Shown here: one piece after another, positions 6,432-8,780 of the stretch
Layout of the letters: each line of letters opens with the position of its first letter
Numbering within the stretch: position 1 is the stretch's first letter
Origin: Opitutia bacterium
Lineage (GTDB): Bacteria > Verrucomicrobiota > Verrucomicrobiia > Opitutales > UBA953
Reading direction: 5' to 3'
NCBI GenBank assembly: GCA_947463395.1
Contig: CANHRV010000034.1
Span: 1-8,780, forward strand
Length of the DNA stretch: 8,780 nt
Position numbers and translations under genes: made by a program
Notes under the pieces: generated by a model
The model's database searches: none
Told to the model about the DNA's origin: nothing
The model's input: the letters and a program-made list of their open reading frames with translations, nothing else

Positions 6432-7273
6432 GGCTGGGCGGTGAGTTCGTTAAGGGTTTTAAAGAACTGGGCGACCGCTACCGCGTCAAAAACTGCACCT
6501 TCCCTTCTTTGTAGAATTCGACCTTCTGCACTCACCAAAATTAAAGCCGCGTTATGAACAATCGTTCCATCCTCGCGGGTCGTAATAATACCATACTGTT
6601 TCATTAAATGATTAATTTGCGCCAAATTCCCGGTGAGGAATTCATGACGTGATATTGGAATTTTTCGACTATCGGCATAGGTTCGAAGAACGCCGGGAGA
6701 GTCATAGGTCGGATCAAAAGAAATCGTGAGTAATTTAACGTCGGCGAGTTTGGGATCTTTATCTAACTCCTCTGCTAATCGTTGCATCGCTTGCGTTGCA
6801 GCAGGACACATGCGAGCATTGGCACAGCGAGTGAAGATAAAATTCACGGCCAAGGGATGCCCTAAGAAATCTTTTTTGAGACGAAACTCACCCGCTTGAT
6901 TCCAAAGCGCCATTGGGGGCATTAAGTCCTTGGCCCCTCGAGCTCCCATGCGTCCACGTTCCATAATATCTCGATTTAGAGCATCGGTTATCTCCGCCAT
7001 CTGTCTCAATTCATCGGGTTCGGCTGGAAAGATTCTCTCAGCTCGCAAAGAACCCTCGGAGTTAATCAGTTCTACGGTTACCCGACGATTTTTCCAACCG
7101 ATGGCTACATCACCGGAGGAAATTTTAACGTTTTTCGTCTGCTCGCCACTGACCCATGTTGCCTCATTTGAAGCGTCCTCGGCGATTTTTAAAAAGCCTT
7201 GTTCCCGGACAACCTCAGCCTGCAAAAAGGATGTCATCAGCCAAAGGCACCCAAGCCAAAAAAAATTATTCAT
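6428..7273 (-). CDS. SCO1/SenC-family thioredoxin-fold protein, periplasmic
   Basis: SCO proteins deliver copper to cytochrome c oxidase CuA sites or act as periplasmic thiol reductants. The 281-residue protein begins with a hydrophobic signal sequence ending near LQA (residue 19), unusual in having no Lys or Arg before the core. The thioredoxin-like domain spans about 115-281: VNFIFTRC then MCP gives Cys150 and Cys156 (CxxxxxC, wider than the common CxxxC), SFDPTYDSP at 185-193 matches the SCO strand-turn, and H240 in GTIVHNAA is the expected third copper ligand. Residues about 20-115 form an extension with no motif I recognise. The start overlaps the Ppx gene stop by 8 bases and the stop overlaps the HxHP gene by 4 bases, and no Shine-Dalgarno site is seen. 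No cytochrome oxidase gene is in the window, so the client is unknown. Confidence 0.87.
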   Translation of the reverse strand: MNNFFWLGCLWLMTSFLQAEVVREQGFLKIAEDASNEATWVSGEQTKNVKISSGDVAIGWKNRRVTVELINSEGSLRAERIFPAEPDELRQMAEITDALNRDIMERGRMGARGAKDLMPPMALWNQAGEFRLKKDFLGHPLAVNFIFTRCANARMCPAATQAMQRLAEELDKDPKLADVKLLTISFDPTYDSPGVLRTYADSRKIPISRHEFLTGNLAQINHLMKQYGIITTREDGTIVHNAALILVSAEGRILQRREGAVFDAVAVAQFFKTLNELTAQP

Positions 7274-8192
7274 AACTGAAAAAATGTGGATGACGTAAAA
7301 GGACTTGAATTACGCCATGACGCAAGCCGCGGGAGGTATAATAAAAGGCCTCCGCCTTGGTTAAATCAGCGAGAGCACAAATCGTTATCAAAGCCGCGGG
7401 CATAATATCCACTCGATCGGCGGGTATTCCTGGAATCATCAATCGTTCACTGGCCGAAAGAGAACAAAAGCGGTCTTTTAACTCCCGAATGCGTAAAATG
7501 GGCAATCGACCATTGACGGGCTTTTCACCGATTGCTTCGCAGTAAAGACCTAAGGCAACAAATCCCCCACCCGCTCCGACAATCAAGTATTCTTCAGGGT
7601 GAGAAACTTCGAGAAAGTCTTGGATGTTTCGAAAGACCTCAGTCGAAATATCGAGTTCCTTTTGCGCATCAATCTTGCCCGAATGGCCTTCTAAGAATGA
7701 TTGCGTTAAACGCACCGAACCCAACGGAAAACTTTTGGCACGAAGACAAGATTCTCCATGCATCACCATCGCTTCCAAACTTCCACCGCCTAAATCAAAA
7801 ACAATCATTTTGGAATAGGAAGAAAAAGCTGGGTCACTTCTGACTCCTTCTGCTGTTAACCGAGCTTCCACTTCGCCCGAAATAATGGTGAGTGGATAAT
7901 GTGTAAGCACCTTAACTCGGTGAACGAGCTCGGAACGATTCGTACATTCACGTAAAGCACTGGTACCGACAATGGCGATATCGGTAGCGCCATTTTCTTT
8001 AGCAAAAGCAACCAAACGAGCGATAGCCGATGCAGCCGATTCAACCGATTCAGGACTTAATTCTTTCTTAAGACCAACTGGAAAGATCCGAACCGATTCC
8101 ATTTTTCGGGCAATATCCTGTTGAGTCGCTACATCGACTACCACCGCTTTAATCGAGTTTGAACCGACGTCGATAACGGCCAATTTTTTCAT
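7266..8192 (-). CDS. ppx: Ppx/GppA-family phosphatase (short form)
   Basis: This is a cytoplasmic enzyme of the ASKHA fold that hydrolyses polyphosphate ends and/or the 5' phosphate of pppGpp. Motifs in order: VIDVGSNSIK at 6-15 (phosphate-1 loop), VGTSALRE at 75-82, ISGEVEARL at 104-112 (counterpart of the SGxEEA motif bearing the catalytic Glu), FDLGGGSLE at 132-140 (phosphate-2 loop), VGAGGG at 205-210 and GIPADRVDIMPAAL at 255-268. At 308 residues it holds only the two actin-like domains and lacks the C-terminal HD-like domains of the roughly 500-residue E. coli Ppx and GppA. It resembles the short Aquifex type. Activity on polyphosphate versus pppGpp cannot be decided from sequence. The start is 5 bases after the upstream stop without a Shine-Dalgarno site, and the 3' end overlaps the SCO gene. 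Confidence 0.92.
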   Translation of the reverse strand: MKKLAVIDVGSNSIKAVVVDVATQQDIARKMESVRIFPVGLKKELSPESVESAASAIARLVAFAKENGATDIAIVGTSALRECTNRSELVHRVKVLTHYPLTIISGEVEARLTAEGVRSDPAFSSYSKMIVFDLGGGSLEAMVMHGESCLRAKSFPLGSVRLTQSFLEGHSGKIDAQKELDISTEVFRNIQDFLEVSHPEEYLIVGAGGGFVALGLYCEAIGEKPVNGRLPILRIRELKDRFCSLSASERLMIPGIPADRVDIMPAALITICALADLTKAEAFYYTSRGLRHGVIQVLLRHPHFFSYE

Positions 8193-8197
8193 CGAAA

Positions 8198-8780
8198 TTA
8201 AAATTTAACTTCCCCCTTGAAGCCACCGTAGTAATGCGGGTCAATTTGAGTCTCAAACTCTTTACTGCGCATCGCGAGATAATAAGTTAACTCAACGCAT
8301 TTCACGCACATTGTAGCGCCAATCGCTAATTGTGCGACAACGGGATTACGAGTCACACTGCGCGATTCGCGGAAATTTGTTCCATCGGTTGCGTAGTTTC
8401 GCATGACCACTTCCACTTGTGCATCGGCAAAGAACCAAGAAGAGAAAGAATCGAAACCCTTACTGTCATAAGAAAAATTAGGGTTATAAGCAGAACCATG
8501 GCGAATAAAGGTATGCCCCCAGTTTCTTTCTAATCCAACTCCCCAGCGAAACTGGGCTCCAAAAATAGCTTCGGTACGCATCGTGCCTAATTGCAGAGCC
8601 CCCCTTGCAATTAAGTCCCGCATCCCATAACCTGATGAGTCGAAGAGAAAACGTCGAAGAAATTCTACATCCACGTTGAGCACAATTTCATCAGGCACCT
8701 GGGTACCCCAACCCGCTGTCGTAGGCGTTCCTACTAAATCATGAAAACGATTTTGTATCGTTTCACCTAAAGCAGATGGA
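8198..8780 (-). CDS. lpxR: Lipid A deacylase LpxR-family outer-membrane protein, 5' end off window
   Basis: LpxR-type beta-barrels remove the 3'-acyloxyacyl chain of lipid A at the outer membrane surface. The frame stays open from the ATG at 8698 back to the right edge, giving 193 visible residues, so the gene is truncated by the window and that ATG is internal. The upstream part reads IQNRFHDLVG then GWGTQMPDE, matching Salmonella LpxR around QNRAHRIIG, where the His is catalytic His122 (codon here 8743-8741). The later RNYATDGTNFRES, the TYYLAMRSKEFETQ segment and a final GEVKF agree with the C-terminal barrel strands, including the terminal Phe typical of outer-membrane insertion. About one third, including the other catalytic residues, lies outside. 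An oddity is a CVKC pair in a predicted strand. It is the most upstream visible gene of the minus-strand operon. Confidence 0.83.
   Translation of the reverse strand, partial: PSALGETIQNRFHDLVGTPTTAGWGTQVPDEIVLNVDVEFLRRFLFDSSGYGMRDLIARGALQLGTMRTEAIFGAQFRWGVGLERNWGHTFIRHGSAYNPNFSYDSKGFDSFSSWFFADAQVEVVMRNYATDGTNFRESRSVTRNPVVAQLAIGATMCVKCVELTYYLAMRSKEFETQIDPHYYGGFKGEVKF

Noticed and set aside
6930..7298. 122-codon plus-strand open frame antisense to the SCO gene
   Set aside because: There is no family similarity or motif, and the opposite strand has a well-supported SCO gene.
8198..8698. Taking the ATG at 8698 as the start of a small 166-residue protein
   Set aside because: The frame continues upstream to the window edge and encodes conserved LpxR residues, including the catalytic His, so the ATG is internal.
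1..8780. CRISPR array, insertion sequence, prophage or toxin-antitoxin locus
   Set aside because: There are no spaced direct repeats, no terminal inverted repeats and no transposase, integrase or toxin-like product. All the space is filled by housekeeping or envelope genes.

Overview
The window looks like ordinary chromosome from a Gram-negative (diderm) bacterium. A partial LpxR-type outer-membrane lipid A deacylase and a signal-peptide-bearing SCO protein imply an outer membrane and a periplasm. Shine-Dalgarno sequences are nearly absent: only one of eight genes has a clear one. The AHQDDLE form of the PIG-L deacetylase, and the gene set as a whole, remind me of Verrucomicrobiota (Opitutae-like), but that assignment is a recollection-based inference and not proven. 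No mobile element, CRISPR array, tRNA or rRNA is visible. Genes fill almost the whole window, and no gene-free stretch exceeds about 70 bases.

Layout: (1) Positions 1 to about 76, minus strand, hold most of an SRP RNA (ffs) gene whose 3' end runs off the left edge. Its probable promoter lies in the short divergent spacer at 77-145. (2) A plus-strand operon at 146-5575 holds valS (valyl-tRNA synthetase), a PIG-L/LmbE deacetylase, a sugar-1-phosphate-type nucleotidyltransferase and an extended-SDR nucleotide-sugar epimerase. Junctions are an 18-bp gap, a 4-bp overlap and a 1-bp gap. (3) A minus-strand operon enters from the right edge, in transcription order: LpxR-family lipid A deacylase (5' end missing), short Ppx/GppA phosphatase, SCO1/SenC-like protein, and a membrane-anchored His-rich two-domain protein. 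Junctions are a 5-bp gap, an 8-bp overlap and a 4-bp overlap. The two operons converge and overlap by 11 bp at 5565-5575, where one palindrome supplies both stop codons.

How the genes may work together: the three genes after valS form a coherent cytoplasmic sugar set (de-N-acetylation, NDP activation, C4 epimerisation), and the epimerase has a small residue at the position that gates N-acetylated substrates. In the minus operon, the SCO protein and the tandem HxHP protein are translationally coupled and plausibly act together in periplasmic copper or redox handling. They are linked to an outer-membrane lipid A remodelling enzyme and a polyphosphate/(p)ppGpp phosphatase. No clearly new system is evident. 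The best leads are the coupled SCO/HxHP pair with its CxxxxxC motif, the small sugar cassette behind valS, and the palindromic convergent stop overlap with an adjacent hairpin.
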